Source: JAJZQZ01 sp963790415 (GTDB lineage Bacteria; Actinomycetota; Thermoleophilia; RBG-16-64-13). From it: a DNA stretch of 64,000 bases. Position 1 is the first letter of the stretch, and the number at the start of each line of letters is the position of its first letter. Below, piece by piece: positions 1-9,093 of the stretch. The notes beneath the pieces are model-generated. The model made no database searches. It was not told the origin of the DNA and saw nothing but the letters and a program-made list of their open reading frames with translations. The position numbers and the translations under genes are program-made. The DNA lies in contig CAWBOK010000003.1 of the NCBI GenBank assembly GCA_963790415.1, forward strand, positions 992,001 through 1,056,000. The letters are read 5' to 3'.

Positions 1-284
1 GCATCAGCTGCCACGGTGTCGTGATGCCACATCCGGCGTACTGGTATTCCAATCACGGCGATATCGCCCGCGCCAACCAGGCGGCATGTTTCCGCTGCCA
101 CCCACGGCGCGAGCAGTTCTGCAATGAGTGTCATCACGCCGGGTTCTCACCCACGCCGCAGTGGGCGGGAGCGCAGCACGGGCAGGTGGTCGGCACGCAG
201 GGAGCCGGTGCCTGTCTCGCCTGCCACAAGCAGGACTTCTGCACGACGTGCCACGCTCAGAAGGGGGTCGGGCCCACGATGTGA
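1..284 (+). CDS. multiheme c-type cytochrome, C-terminal end (partial)
   Basis: The reading frame is open from the left edge (codons from base 3) to TGA at 282-284, so only the last ~93 residues are present. Complete CxxCH haem motifs are CFRCH, CNECH, CLACH and CTTCH, and an SCH at the edge is the end of a fifth. Spacing and residues around these motifs match the last four haems of the lipoprotein cytochrome that starts at 417 (AACFRCHP... CNECHH against ASCAQCHP... CNDCHH), so the two are tandem paralogues. It is presumably exported, because c haems are attached outside the membrane. The exact family cannot be named from this fragment. Confidence 0.85.
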   Translation, partial: ISCHGVVMPHPAYWYSNHGDIARANQAACFRCHPRREQFCNECHHAGFSPTPQWAGAQHGQVVGTQGAGACLACHKQDFCTTCHAQKGVGPTM

Positions 285-416
285 GTCGGGACCGGTCTCG
301 GTCAGGTCGAGGCGGCCGGACCGGTGCCGAGACAGTGCTTGCGCCTCCTGGCCCGATAGTGGAGAATGAGCGACGATCGTGACCATAGCGATACGGAGAC
401 GGAAGGAGGTGATTCT

Positions 417-1373
417 ATGATCATACATAAGGAGAGAGCAGCGATCCTCCTGTTCGTGGCGGCGATCCTGGTAGTTGGAGTTCTGGCTCTTGGCGGCTGT
501 CAGTCGGCCGATGAGACCACTACCACTTCCGCCTCCGGCGCGACCGTGACAGGAGAGACGACCACGACGGCCGGCACAGGCGCGACCACGACCACCGCCG
601 GAACGGGGAGCACCGGTACCACGGCCCCCGGCAGCACTTCGACCACAGGCGGCCCCGAGTCGGTAGCGCCGGTATCGGAGCAGTTCAAGACCTGCACCGA
701 CTGTCACTCCAACTTCAACGCCTTCTTGGTAGGCCAGAAGGTGCTGACGAACAATTTCAGCCACGCGGTGCATCTGAACCAGGGCATCAAGTGCGAGGAC
801 TGCCATATAGTGCCCACGCACCAACCCGACACGATCGCGAAGCCGTCGATGCTGAAATGCTTCGAATGCCATAGTCAGGAGGCAGGCGCGAAAGCGCCAG
901 GTGCCTGTTCCGCCTGTCACCCGCCGGACTTCCCGCTGGTGCCGGTAAATCACTCGGTTGCAGGCTGGTTGCCGCCTGCCAACGCCACCGGGGTAAAGAC
1001 CGTCACGGCCAAGCATTCCGACGCCGCCCAAAAGGACGTTGCCTACTGTCAGATGTGCCATGCAGACTCGTTCTGCCTGTCCTGTCACAAGACGCCGATG
1101 CCTCACGCGTCTGATTGGGTGCAGACCCATCCGCAGACGGTAGCCAAAGCGGGAGAAGCTTCCTGCGCGCAGTGCCACCCTGATAAGTGGCTGTGCAACG
1201 ACTGCCACCACAAGGGCTACAAGAACGACGGCACAGGTTGGACGGCGCAGCATCCGCCTATCGTGAAGACTGGGGGAACCGACGCCTGCTTCGAGTGCCA
1301 CAATCCTCTGACGTGTGCGCACTGCCACATCACCGGTCAGCTCGACATGACCCTGAAGCCTTCCGGCGGCTGA
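417..1373 (+). CDS. decahaem c-type cytochrome lipoprotein
   Basis: This 318-residue protein probably carries electrons at the outer face of the membrane. I chose ATG 417 because GGAGG at 405-409 lies 7 nt upstream; an in-frame ATG at 366 has no good ribosome site. Residues ~9-30 form a hydrophobic signal ending in the lipobox LGGC, so the mature N-terminus should be lipid-anchored. A Thr/Gly/Ser-rich linker (~residues 33-78) follows, probably a cell-wall spacer. The haem domain has ten CxxCH motifs (CTDCH, CEDCH, CFECH, CSACH, CQMCH, CLSCH, CAQCH, CNDCH, CFECH, CAHCH). It lies 132 bp after a related cytochrome tail. The specific redox partner is unknown. Confidence 0.9.
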   Translation: MIIHKERAAILLFVAAILVVGVLALGGCQSADETTTTSASGATVTGETTTTAGTGATTTTAGTGSTGTTAPGSTSTTGGPESVAPVSEQFKTCTDCHSNFNAFLVGQKVLTNNFSHAVHLNQGIKCEDCHIVPTHQPDTIAKPSMLKCFECHSQEAGAKAPGACSACHPPDFPLVPVNHSVAGWLPPANATGVKTVTAKHSDAAQKDVAYCQMCHADSFCLSCHKTPMPHASDWVQTHPQTVAKAGEASCAQCHPDKWLCNDCHHKGYKNDGTGWTAQHPPIVKTGGTDACFECHNPLTCAHCHITGQLDMTLKPSGG

Positions 1374-1405
1374 TCTACGGATCTGCGGACGGGATGGAGA
1401 ACGAC

Positions 1406-1444
1406 CATGGGGCGGTCGGGACGAGAAGTCCCGACCGCCCCATG
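1406..1444. terminator. strong hairpin between convergent genes
   Basis: A perfect 17-bp inverted repeat (1406-1422 and 1428-1444) with a GAGAA loop lies between the end of the decahaem cytochrome and the end of the convergent GGDEF gene. There is no T-tract on either side, so it may be a bidirectional transcript end or an mRNA-stabilising hairpin rather than a classical intrinsic terminator. Confidence 0.65.
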
Positions 1445-1557
1445 TATGTGCGTGAGTTAAAGCCGCACACCGCGCCGCTACGGGGGCGCGACCGAGGACG
1501 CCCTATCGCGCCGGCCAGTGCGTTCTGGAGGCCAAGGCTTCGATCTTCAACAGCCTC

Positions 1558-2565
1558 CTAGGAATTCCCCGATTGTGGGAGACCCACCGGGCGATGCTGC
1601 TTCGCCTGATAGAGTCCCGCGTCGGCGACCTGCAGCAACTCTTCGCCCTCCCGCCCATCGTCGGGGCACGCGGCGTAGCCGACGCTGACTCGCAGAGAAA
1701 TGAGGGCGTTGCCTGCTTTCAGCTTCGTCTTGTGGAGTGATTCGGCTATGCGCCGACCCACCGTCTCCACCACCGTCTTGTCGGTTTCAGGCATGAGAAC
1801 GACGAATTCGTCGCCTCCGTAACGGCAGGGGATGTCGACGTCGCGGACATTCATCTTCAACAGCATGGAGAAGTGGCGGATCGCGGCGTCTCCAGCTGGG
1901 TGACCGTGTGTATCATTGACCGACTTGAGACCATCAAGGTCGAGCATCAGCAACGCGAACGGGTGATGGTACCGTTTGAACATCTCCACGTGTCGGTCTA
2001 GTTCCTGCACGAGGAAGCGTCTGTTGTAGAGGCCCGTAAGGGAGTCGGTGTGCGCCAATCGATCGAGTTCCGTGTTCGAACGGAGGAAGTACGCCTCGGT
2101 GGAGGCGGTGGTGATCCCATGCAGGGCGTGGCGCAGCCGGACCACCATCTCGAGGAGGTCCCGGTCTTCTTTTCGCAGTGCTTCGACCAGAAGCTCCCAG
2201 ATAGAACTCTCCAGCGCCAACAGGCTTTGCGAGAGCGAGATCAGTTCACCTCTGCTGCCGTTCCCGATGGCTCCCAGTTCGGCGGCCCGCACGTAGTAGC
2301 GGCCGCCGGGTTGGAACTCGCGGATCTTGCCGTTGTCCCGCATCACGGCCGCGATGCCCTCGATGAGTTCGACGGAGATGCGGATGCTCTCCTGAGTGGG
2401 AAAAGCCTCAAGGGTGGTAAGGTCGTCGATCTGGAAGATCAGACGGCCGAGCCAGGCCTTGGTGATGTCGAGCTTGTGGCTCTCGAGGACGGCTTCAGCC
2501 TTGTTGAACAAGGGCCTCTGCACTTCGTGGCCAGCTTCTGGGGCGCGAGGCGGATCGGTCGACAA
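1558..2565 (-). CDS. GGDEF diguanylate cyclase
   Basis: This 335-residue protein should make cyclic di-GMP from two GTP. The C-terminal half is a GGDEF domain with the intact signature YGGDEFVVL near residues 248-256 and the substrate-binding region NDTHGHPAGD. An RxxD motif (RDVD) lies five residues before GGDEF, as in cyclases with product-inhibition I-sites. Residues ~1-160 are helical and resemble N-terminal regulatory regions of soluble signalling proteins, but I do not recognise a named domain there and see no membrane segment. It stands alone, divergent from the glycosyltransferase at 2681. A role in exopolysaccharide control is inference from the neighbours only. Confidence 0.93.
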   Translation of the reverse strand: MSTDPPRAPEAGHEVQRPLFNKAEAVLESHKLDITKAWLGRLIFQIDDLTTLEAFPTQESIRISVELIEGIAAVMRDNGKIREFQPGGRYYVRAAELGAIGNGSRGELISLSQSLLALESSIWELLVEALRKEDRDLLEMVVRLRHALHGITTASTEAYFLRSNTELDRLAHTDSLTGLYNRRFLVQELDRHVEMFKRYHHPFALLMLDLDGLKSVNDTHGHPAGDAAIRHFSMLLKMNVRDVDIPCRYGGDEFVVLMPETDKTVVETVGRRIAESLHKTKLKAGNALISLRVSVGYAACPDDGREGEELLQVADAGLYQAKQHRPVGLPQSGNS

Positions 2566-2680
2566 TCGTGGCTCACTTTACCCGAGGTGCAAGAATTACT
2601 CTATCCCACTATATGCGAAGAGACATGTCTGATGCAACCATCCATGTCAAGTCGGGGCGGTCTCGCGAGAAACGGGAGAA

Positions 2681-3835
2681 ATGATGCGCGTCTTGCATGT
2701 GAATAAGCGATATCCGCCTCACATCGGAGGCATCGAGCGACACCTGCAGGAGTTGGCTCGGGCCGAGGCCCGGCGGCCCGGGATCGACGTCGAGGTCGTC
2801 GTGGTAGCAGAGGGAGCCGCCGGCGTAGAGTGGGATGAAGGGGTGCTCGTGCATCGGCTGCCGGGCTGGGGCACGCTCGCATCGAACCCCCTGTCCCCCG
2901 CTCTGCACCGGTTCTTGTCCGATTCGGCACGATTGCACGCCCACGACGTGTGGCACTTCCACTATCCGTTCCCGACCGGGGAACTCTCTCTGGTCTGTTC
3001 GGCGCTGCGCTCGGATCGTCGACCGCCGGCCGTGTGCTCGTACCACAGCGACGTGGTGGCTTCATCCGCGGTGAAGCACGCGCTGTCAACACCCTATGCC
3101 GCCCTGAGCCGGGCGTTTCTTCGGACCGTCGACGCGGTGTTGGTGGCATCGCCTCAGGTGGCCCGGAACTCACGGTTCCTCGCCGCCGCTCGGGACAGAG
3201 TACGTTTGGTTCCCTACGGGATCGATCCCACTCCGTTCGTGCGGACTCCTGAGGGAGAGGCGGCGGCAGCGCGTTTGCGGGAGGTCTATGGCACCCCACT
3301 CACGCTGTTCGTGGGGCGGTTGGTGGCGTACAAAGGCGTCGACGTCCTGCTGAGGGCCATGCCGTATGTGCCCGGCTCGTTGGTTCTGGTGGGCGATGGC
3401 CCGCTGCGCTGTGACCTGGAGCGGTCGGCCCTGCGGTCGGGCCTTGCCGACCGTGTGTACTTCGTCGGCTCGGCGTCGCAGGACGATCTTGTCTCGCTCT
3501 TCCACGCCGCCGATGTCCTTGTCCTGCCTTCAGTGACTATCAACGAGGCATTCGGCCTGGTGCAACTCGAGGCGCACGCATGCGGCGTGCCTGTTGTGAG
3601 CACGGCACTGCCAACGGGCGTGCCCTTCGCCAACATGCACGGAGTCACGGGGCTGGTCGTTTCGCCCGGGGATTCCGTTGAGTTGGCGGCGGCTCTCGGC
3701 CTGCTGCTGGACGACGGATTCGTGCGCGCCGAACTCGGAAGGCGGGCTCATGCCCGACTCTTGAACGAGTTCACGCTCGGAGGGATGGTCGACCGCGTGC
3801 TGGGAGTGTACGAGGAATTGACCGGCGCCCGCTAA
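2681..3835 (+). CDS. GT4-family glycosyltransferase
   Basis: A 384-residue GT-B fold enzyme that should transfer a sugar from a nucleotide-sugar donor during polysaccharide assembly. The N-terminal acceptor domain opens with a Rossmann strand and the glycine-rich GGIERH loop (~residues 16-21). The C-terminal donor domain has VGRLVAYKGVD and the family E-x7-E element EAFGLVQLE near residue 289. Start ATG 2681 follows GGGAGA; a second ATG directly follows. It is the first gene of an exopolysaccharide group with the glycosyltransferase at 4819 and the sugar transferase at 5916. The transferred sugar cannot be read from sequence. Confidence 0.92.
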   Translation: MMRVLHVNKRYPPHIGGIERHLQELARAEARRPGIDVEVVVVAEGAAGVEWDEGVLVHRLPGWGTLASNPLSPALHRFLSDSARLHAHDVWHFHYPFPTGELSLVCSALRSDRRPPAVCSYHSDVVASSAVKHALSTPYAALSRAFLRTVDAVLVASPQVARNSRFLAAARDRVRLVPYGIDPTPFVRTPEGEAAAARLREVYGTPLTLFVGRLVAYKGVDVLLRAMPYVPGSLVLVGDGPLRCDLERSALRSGLADRVYFVGSASQDDLVSLFHAADVLVLPSVTINEAFGLVQLEAHACGVPVVSTALPTGVPFANMHGVTGLVVSPGDSVELAAALGLLLDDGFVRAELGRRAHARLLNEFTLGGMVDRVLGVYEELTGAR

Positions 3836-3928
3836 GGCTGAGACGTCTTTTTGTCGATGAACACACAGTGTGATCGGGGTGAATCGTGTACGTCCGAAGT
3901 GGGATGTGCGCCAAGGAGGGCCAGGTCG

Positions 3929-4762
3929 ATGCCGGCATACGGCTCGCTGGCCACCATCGGGGTGGCCGAACTGCTCCAGATTGCGGCGTTGTTCCGCAAG
4001 ATGGGATCGCTTCGCCTGCTCTTTGCCGATGGCCGGATGATCACCGTGTACGTGCAGGACGGCAACCTGAGCGGCCTTACCGATACCGGCCGCGTGTGGC
4101 AGCTTGGTGACCTGCTGGGCCGCCTCGGCCGTTTGTCGGAACTCGACAAGCAGCGCCTGGTGACCGATGCGAAGGCCAGGGGCAAACGCTTGGGGCAGTT
4201 GCTGCTGGACGAAGGCTACGTCTCCCGGGAGGAGATGGAGGACGTTCTGAGGCGGCTGATCATGCAATCCCTCCTCTTCGCGGTTGAGAAAGAGGTGTCC
4301 GGGGAGTTCGAGTTCACACTGGGAGCCGTCTCGCAGACGTCGGTTCAGTTTCCTATCGCCGACTTCCTGATGGAGATCATCTCCTCCGTTGATGGCTACC
4401 GGCATCTGCTTGAGATCCTGGGTCCTGGAGAGGGCGGGTTGGCATTGGAGCCCGGGATCGACCTCAGTATCACGGCAAAGGCGTTGCCGTACCGTCAGGT
4501 CCAGGTGCTCGCCCATGTGGATGGCGAGAAGACCCCCATGGAGATCGCCGCCACGTCACCGCTCTCTCCCACTGAGACCCTGCATATCCTGGGACGTCTG
4601 GCCCGCGCGGGCATCGTCATCTGGGAGGATCGGGCGTACGAGCGCCCGTTGGCCCAGGTCGTCCAGTTGTCTCGGCAGAAGCCCACCGCGGAACCGCCGC
4701 TCGCCCATCCCGACGCTACGGACTCCGTTGGCGACCGGCTGACGCCTGGGAGCTTCTGGTAG
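3929..4762 (+). CDS. DUF4388 (PATAN-like) regulatory protein
   Basis: A 277-residue soluble protein. I chose ATG 3929 over an upstream in-frame ATG at 3851 because AAGGAGGG at 3913-3920 lies 8 nt before it and homology to its paralogue starts there. The N-terminal ~100 residues match the DUF4388 type (GSLATIGVAELLQIAALFRKMG, then LTDTGRVWQLGDLLGRLG), a domain found in signalling proteins of bacteria with surface motility or biofilm systems. The middle resembles a helical bundle, and the end contains a winged-helix-like segment (GEKTPMEIA...LSPTETLHILGRLARAG). A clear paralogue with a membrane anchor lies at 39425-40594. The molecular function is not established. Confidence 0.75.
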   Translation: MPAYGSLATIGVAELLQIAALFRKMGSLRLLFADGRMITVYVQDGNLSGLTDTGRVWQLGDLLGRLGRLSELDKQRLVTDAKARGKRLGQLLLDEGYVSREEMEDVLRRLIMQSLLFAVEKEVSGEFEFTLGAVSQTSVQFPIADFLMEIISSVDGYRHLLEILGPGEGGLALEPGIDLSITAKALPYRQVQVLAHVDGEKTPMEIAATSPLSPTETLHILGRLARAGIVIWEDRAYERPLAQVVQLSRQKPTAEPPLAHPDATDSVGDRLTPGSFW

Positions 4763-4818
4763 AATCGGAAGTGTAGCCGGTGGGGTAGGGCGAGGCACTG
4801 CGAACGGCGAGGAGCGGC

Positions 4819-5919
4819 GTGCGGATAGGGTTCGACGCGCGTACCATCGACTGGGGCGGCGTAGGCACGTATAGCCGCAATCTCCTGCTCGAGTTTGCGC
4901 GCTCCTCCGAGGAGTTCGTGGTCTTCTGCCAGGATCAGAAGCGCGATCTTGTGCCCGATGCTCCGAACTTCACCTATGTGTCGGCCAACGTCCACCCGCA
5001 TTCCCGCTCCGGCCGCGCGGTCTTCGCCCGCATAGTGGAGCAGGCGGGGGTCCACCTGCTTCACGTGCCCAGCCATCGCGCCCCTACGCCGGTCGGGGTG
5101 CCGTTGGTGGCCACGATCCACGACGTGATCCCTCTGCTGTATCCCCGCAGCGTGCGCAACCCCGTCGAGCGTCTGCGCTACCGGCGTCAACTCGACCGCA
5201 CGTTGGCCGAAGCGCGTTGCCTGATCACGGTCTCGCAGATCTCACTCTCCACGCTGAGCGCGTATGCCGGGGTGGACCCAACGCGCGTACGGGTGATCCA
5301 CAACGGTGTGTCGAGTCAGTTCCGCCCCGTCGCAGACCCCGGGGTGCTCGAAGCGGCCCGTCACCGGTATGGCCTGCCCGAACACTACGCCTTCTGGATC
5401 GGGGAGTTCCGGCCTAACAAGAACGTGGAGTTCCTGCTTGCTGCCTGGAGTCTGGTGTTGCAGCGTCTTCGTCGGCCGCTCTCTCTGGTCCTCGCCGGGG
5501 CGCAGGGAGAGGACTTCCGAAGCGTGCAGCGAGAAGTCGCGCGTCATTCGCTCGAGGGGCGGGTGCTCTTTCCGGGCTTCATCCGGGAGGCCGACTTGGC
5601 CGCGGTCTATTCTGCGGCGGGTGTGTTCGTGTTTCCGTCGCTGTACGAGGGTTTCGGCCTGCCGCCGCTTGAGGCCATGGCCTGTGGCACGCCATGTGTC
5701 GTGTCGAACTCCTCCGCGCTTCCGGAAGTGACCGGTCGCGCCGCCATGATGTTCAATCCGACCTCGGTCGAGCAGTTCGTGGATTGCGTTGGGCGCGTGT
5801 TCGAGGAACCCGATCTGCACGAAAAACTGCGGCGCGAGGGTCTGCGGCAGTCGTCCCTCTTCAGCTGGGAACTATCGGCGCGGGAGACGCTCGGAGTCTA
5901 TCGTCGCGTTCTCGAGTGA
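4819..5919 (+). CDS. GT4-family glycosyltransferase (mannosyltransferase-like)
   Basis: A 366-residue GT-B glycosyltransferase starting at GTG 4819 after GGAGCG. It shows the N-terminal strand and loop RIGFDARTIDWGGVGTYSRN, the mid-protein ATIHDVIPLLYP typical of mannosyltransferase-type GT4 enzymes, and the donor-site E-x7-E element EGFGLPPLE near residue 276 followed by ACGTPCVVSN. Its TGA stop overlaps the GTG start of the next gene (GTGA at 5916-5919), so the two are translationally coupled. The likely role is adding sugars to a lipid-linked repeat unit whose first sugar is placed by the downstream enzyme. Confidence 0.92.
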   Translation: MRIGFDARTIDWGGVGTYSRNLLLEFARSSEEFVVFCQDQKRDLVPDAPNFTYVSANVHPHSRSGRAVFARIVEQAGVHLLHVPSHRAPTPVGVPLVATIHDVIPLLYPRSVRNPVERLRYRRQLDRTLAEARCLITVSQISLSTLSAYAGVDPTRVRVIHNGVSSQFRPVADPGVLEAARHRYGLPEHYAFWIGEFRPNKNVEFLLAAWSLVLQRLRRPLSLVLAGAQGEDFRSVQREVARHSLEGRVLFPGFIREADLAAVYSAAGVFVFPSLYEGFGLPPLEAMACGTPCVVSNSSALPEVTGRAAMMFNPTSVEQFVDCVGRVFEEPDLHEKLRREGLRQSSLFSWELSARETLGVYRRVLE

Positions 5920-7271
5920 GCCGCCGCGCCTGGACTCTGCTCAATCTGGGCGCCGACGCTCTCGCCGTGAACGCCGGCATCGTCCTCGCCTTCGTCGTGC
6001 GCTTCGGGTGGCCGATCCCCGCCTTCAACTTCGCCGCGTATCAACGCATGGTGGTGCCACTCACGCTCGGCCAGCTGGCCATCTTCTTCCTGGTGGGCCT
6101 GTACGACCCGGCCGCCGAGCGCTCGGGCCCCGAGTCGCTCGGTACGGTCATCAGGGGCCTTCTCTTGGGCGTGCTCGCGCTCGTGGGACTGAGCTTCTTC
6201 CTCCGCGCTTTCAGTTTTCCCCGGACTGTCGTGGGGGTGGCATTCTTCACGCAGGTGCTCCTGCTGTGGGGGTGGCGCCGGGCGGCGGCGGGATTACTGC
6301 ACGTGCATTGGCCGACCCGCAAGGTCATCGTGATCGGTTCGGGGACCGACATCGGCCTGGTGGTCGACCGCGTGCGGGCCGCAGAGCGCTGGGGTTACCG
6401 GGTAGCGAGCGTAGTGGTTGAGCGACCGGAGGATGCCCTGGCCGTTCGCGGCCTGCCCGTGGTCGTGGGTTTCTCCGAACTCCCCCGGCTGATCGACGCG
6501 GAGCAGCCCGACCAGGTGATCGTGGCCACTCCCGCGAGGCACCGTCGCATCATGGAGGAGATCGCCCTCAGCCCTCGCTTCCATGGAGAGATCTTCGTGG
6601 TCCCCCAACTCTACGAGATGCACCTGGGAGAGCTCGACTTCTCCTTGCTCGGCGACCTGCCCGTGCTACGTATGACCAGGCCTCCGCGCCCCGAGTGGCG
6701 TCAAGGGCTGAAGGTACTGACAGAGAGGGTACTCGCGGTCGTCTTGCTCGTCGTGCTGTCGCCGCTGATCGGGGCGGTCGCGCTTGCCGTGTTGCTGTTC
6801 TCCGGCCACCCGGTCCTCTACCGGCAGACGCGGCTCGGCCTTCGGCAGCAGCCGTTCACCGTCTACAAGTTCCGCACCATGCGTCGAGACGCTGAGACCT
6901 CGGGAGCGGTTCTCGCGGAGGAGGACGATCCGCGGGTGACGGGGATCGGGCGCTATCTGCGGGCTTCTCGGTTCGATGAGGTGCCGCAGTTCGTCAACGT
7001 GGCTCGGGGCGATATGAGTTTCGTGGGTCCTCGGCCGGAACGGCCGGAGTTCGTTGCGGGGTTTCTAGAGACTGAGCCCTTGTACGTCGAGCGTTTCCAG
7101 TTGCGGCCCGGCATCACCGGTCTCGCCCAGGTGAGCGGATCCTATGCGACCACTGCGGCCGTCAAGCTGCGCTTCGATCTCATGTACGCGTATCACCAGT
7201 CGCTGGCCCTCGATGTTCGTATCCTGTTGCGGACGGTGCAGGTGGTGCTCACCGGCAAGGGGGCGCGCTGA
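5916..7271 (+). CDS. polyprenyl-phosphate sugar-1-phosphate transferase (WcaJ/WbaP-like)
   Basis: A 451-residue membrane enzyme that should transfer a hexose-1-phosphate from a nucleotide sugar to undecaprenyl phosphate, the first step of exopolysaccharide repeat assembly. Start GTG 5916 overlaps the preceding stop. The N-terminal half has about four membrane segments, then a Rossmann-like domain (VIVIGSGTDIG). The C-terminal catalytic part follows a membrane hairpin (~residue 270) and carries the family signatures YKFRTMRRDAET, RYLRASRFDEVPQ and GDMSFVGPRPERPEF, ending LRPGITGLAQVSG. It closes the exopolysaccharide group; the next genes have their own promoter inside the tail of this ORF region. 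Confidence 0.93.
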   Translation: MSRRAWTLLNLGADALAVNAGIVLAFVVRFGWPIPAFNFAAYQRMVVPLTLGQLAIFFLVGLYDPAAERSGPESLGTVIRGLLLGVLALVGLSFFLRAFSFPRTVVGVAFFTQVLLLWGWRRAAAGLLHVHWPTRKVIVIGSGTDIGLVVDRVRAAERWGYRVASVVVERPEDALAVRGLPVVVGFSELPRLIDAEQPDQVIVATPARHRRIMEEIALSPRFHGEIFVVPQLYEMHLGELDFSLLGDLPVLRMTRPPRPEWRQGLKVLTERVLAVVLLVVLSPLIGAVALAVLLFSGHPVLYRQTRLGLRQQPFTVYKFRTMRRDAETSGAVLAEEDDPRVTGIGRYLRASRFDEVPQFVNVARGDMSFVGPRPERPEFVAGFLETEPLYVERFQLRPGITGLAQVSGSYATTAAVKLRFDLMYAYHQSLALDVRILLRTVQVVLTGKGAR

Positions 7272-7280
7272 CGCGGCGCG

Positions 7281-7309
7281 TTGTCGACCGCTGCCATCGT
7301 GCCTATACT
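7281..7309 (+). promoter_or_regulatory. predicted promoter of TPR-NHL cassette A
   Basis: TTGTCG (7281-7286), 17-bp spacer, TATACT (7304-7309), about 60 bp before the TPR start at 7369. The -35 and -10 hexamers and the spacing are identical to those in front of cassette B (27113-27141), which supports a real and shared promoter. Confidence 0.65.
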
Positions 7310-7368
7310 CTGCCGGCGCAGACCGCCGATCGGTCGCACGGGTCGGTGAACCCCCGAGGAAGGTGCTC

Positions 7369-8070
7369 GTGACGGAAGAAGAGGGATGTGTCGACCCCGA
7401 AGTCGACCCTGCGCCTGATGGCGAAGCGGATGTCGACGCATACGTGGTGCCTCGCTGGATGGCGGGCGCCGTCATCGTCCTGATCGTTGCCATCGTCGGG
7501 GTCGGCGGTCTTCTCGTGTACAGTGTGTTCGCGGAGAACGATCCGCTCCCCATGAATGCCGTCGAGCGCGACATTATCTTGTATCGGGACAAGGTGGCGA
7601 AGAACCCGCGGGATTCGCAGGCGCACGGCTCCTTGGCGCAGGCCTACCTAGCCGCGAAGCGATACCCCGAAGCCTTGGCTGAGGCCGACAGACTCATACA
7701 ACTGCAGCCGAAGGACCTGGGTGGCTTCTATCTCAAAGGTCTCGTGTTGCGTCTCACGGGTGACTACGCGGGGGCGTTGAAGGCCTATGACGCGGTCCTT
7801 GCGCTCGTCCCGACCGAGGCGGAGGCCCTGTATCAGAAGTCGGTGGTCATTAAGGCGAGGGGTGATCTGGACGGTGCGCTGAAGCTTCTTGAGGCCGCCG
7901 TCGCCGCCAGTCCGACGGCATCGGATTTCCGGGTGAAGCTGGGGGCTGTCTATGAAAGCAAAGGGCAGAACGACAGGGCGATAGAACAGTACCAAGAGGC
8001 GCTCAAGTATGTGCCCGACTATGCTCCCGCCCTCGAAGCGTTGAGCCGGCTCGGCGTGAAGGTGGGCTAG
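7369..8070 (+). CDS. membrane-anchored TPR protein, cassette A
   Basis: A 233-residue protein starting at GTG 7369 after GAGGAAGG. An acidic N-terminus (EEEGCVDPEVDP...) precedes one membrane segment (~residues 33-52, AVIVLIVAIVGVGGLLVYSV). An external domain with about four tetratricopeptide repeats follows, with recognisable Ala/Tyr/Leu repeat positions. It closely matches the TPR protein at 27264-28005, including the segment AVERDIILYRDKVAKNPRD. The stop at 8070 abuts the ATG of the NHL gene, so the two are co-translated. TPRs suggest a protein-assembly or scaffold role near the membrane, perhaps for the cytochromes; this is inference. Confidence 0.85.
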   Translation: MTEEEGCVDPEVDPAPDGEADVDAYVVPRWMAGAVIVLIVAIVGVGGLLVYSVFAENDPLPMNAVERDIILYRDKVAKNPRDSQAHGSLAQAYLAAKRYPEALAEADRLIQLQPKDLGGFYLKGLVLRLTGDYAGALKAYDAVLALVPTEAEALYQKSVVIKARGDLDGALKLLEAAVAASPTASDFRVKLGAVYESKGQNDRAIEQYQEALKYVPDYAPALEALSRLGVKVG

Positions 8071-9081
8071 ATGGGGCGCAAACGGGTCGCATACCTTTTT
8101 GTAATCGCTCTTCTTGTTCTTCTCCTGGGTGGCCTGATCTATCTGTATGCGTCTCTTTCCTCCGGCGAACAGGAAGCGCCGGCGGCGGTGGATGTCTCTC
8201 CTGGGCTCACGCATGTGCGCAGTATCTACGCGTACGGCAGCGGTGCCGACAAGTTGGTAGAACGGCCCCTGGGTCTCGCGTTTCGGGACGGACGATTGTA
8301 TGTGGGCCAGCCCACCAAGGGCACGGTCTTGGTCTTCGACGCAAAAGGCGCTCCGCTCGGCGTGATCGGCAAGAGCGGCAGGGGAGTGGGTGAGCTGAAC
8401 TCCCCCGCGGGGATCGATGTCGACTCGGCCGGGAACGTATATGTGGCCGACCCGGAGCATGCCAAAGTGGTCGTCTATGACGCCAAAGGCGGGCTGGTGA
8501 GAGAACTCGTGGGCGTAGAGAACCCTCTGATCCCGCGGGTGGTCGACGACCAGAAGCTGTACCTGACCGCCTTCGATTCGGTCAAGGTCTATTCGCTGCC
8601 CTCTCTCCAGGGACTCTCGTCGTGGGGGAAGCGGGGTCGGGCCGACTCTGAATACGACTTTCCCAACGGCATCGTGGTCGTCGATGGGGGAGAAACGGTC
8701 TACGTCAGCGACGGCAACAACATGCGCCTGAAGAGGCTGAATAGTGACGGGGAGAAGACGTGGATCATGGGCGGGCCCCCCAGTGGGATGAACGATCAGG
8801 ACCGTCTGTTCGGCCTTCCCGCGGGTATGGCTATCGCGGGCGATGTGCTCTACGTGGCCGACCCACTCAACGGCACCATCCATCTGTTCCGAGCGTCCGA
8901 CGGCGCGGTGATCGGCGAGGTGGGAGTGCCGGGCAGCGACGAGGGGCAGTTCAGCTACCCTTCGCAGATCGTGTACATGGGCGGCAGGCGCTTCGCCATC
9001 AGCGAATGGGGCAATGATCGCGTGCAGATCGTCGACATCGACCCAGGGCTCGCAGCGGAGGCGGCGGGTGAACCACAGTAG
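8071..9081 (+). CDS. membrane-anchored NHL/6-bladed beta-propeller protein, cassette A
   Basis: A 336-residue protein with one N-terminal membrane anchor (~residues 6-27) followed by repeated NHL-type blades (PAGIDVDSAGNVYVADPEHA, PNGIVVVDGGETVYVSDGNN, PAGMAIAGDVLYVADPLNG). These predict a six-bladed propeller outside the membrane. Such propellers usually bind proteins; some are enzymes, but no catalytic signature is visible. It aligns along its full length with the protein at 28002, including the start FPGLKHIRSIYGIG / SPGLTHVRSIYAYG. It starts directly after the TPR stop and lies just ahead of a 7-heme cytochrome, suggesting a periplasm-like scaffold for electron carriers. Confidence 0.87.
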   Translation: MGRKRVAYLFVIALLVLLLGGLIYLYASLSSGEQEAPAAVDVSPGLTHVRSIYAYGSGADKLVERPLGLAFRDGRLYVGQPTKGTVLVFDAKGAPLGVIGKSGRGVGELNSPAGIDVDSAGNVYVADPEHAKVVVYDAKGGLVRELVGVENPLIPRVVDDQKLYLTAFDSVKVYSLPSLQGLSSWGKRGRADSEYDFPNGIVVVDGGETVYVSDGNNMRLKRLNSDGEKTWIMGGPPSGMNDQDRLFGLPAGMAIAGDVLYVADPLNGTIHLFRASDGAVIGEVGVPGSDEGQFSYPSQIVYMGGRRFAISEWGNDRVQIVDIDPGLAAEAAGEPQ

Positions 9082-9093
9082 CGCCTCGTGCGG

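Noticed and set aside
147..1328. 393-residue minus-strand open frame opposite the decahaem lipoprotein
   Set aside because: Arg/Gly/Val-rich shadow; the plus strand has ten haem motifs and a lipobox.
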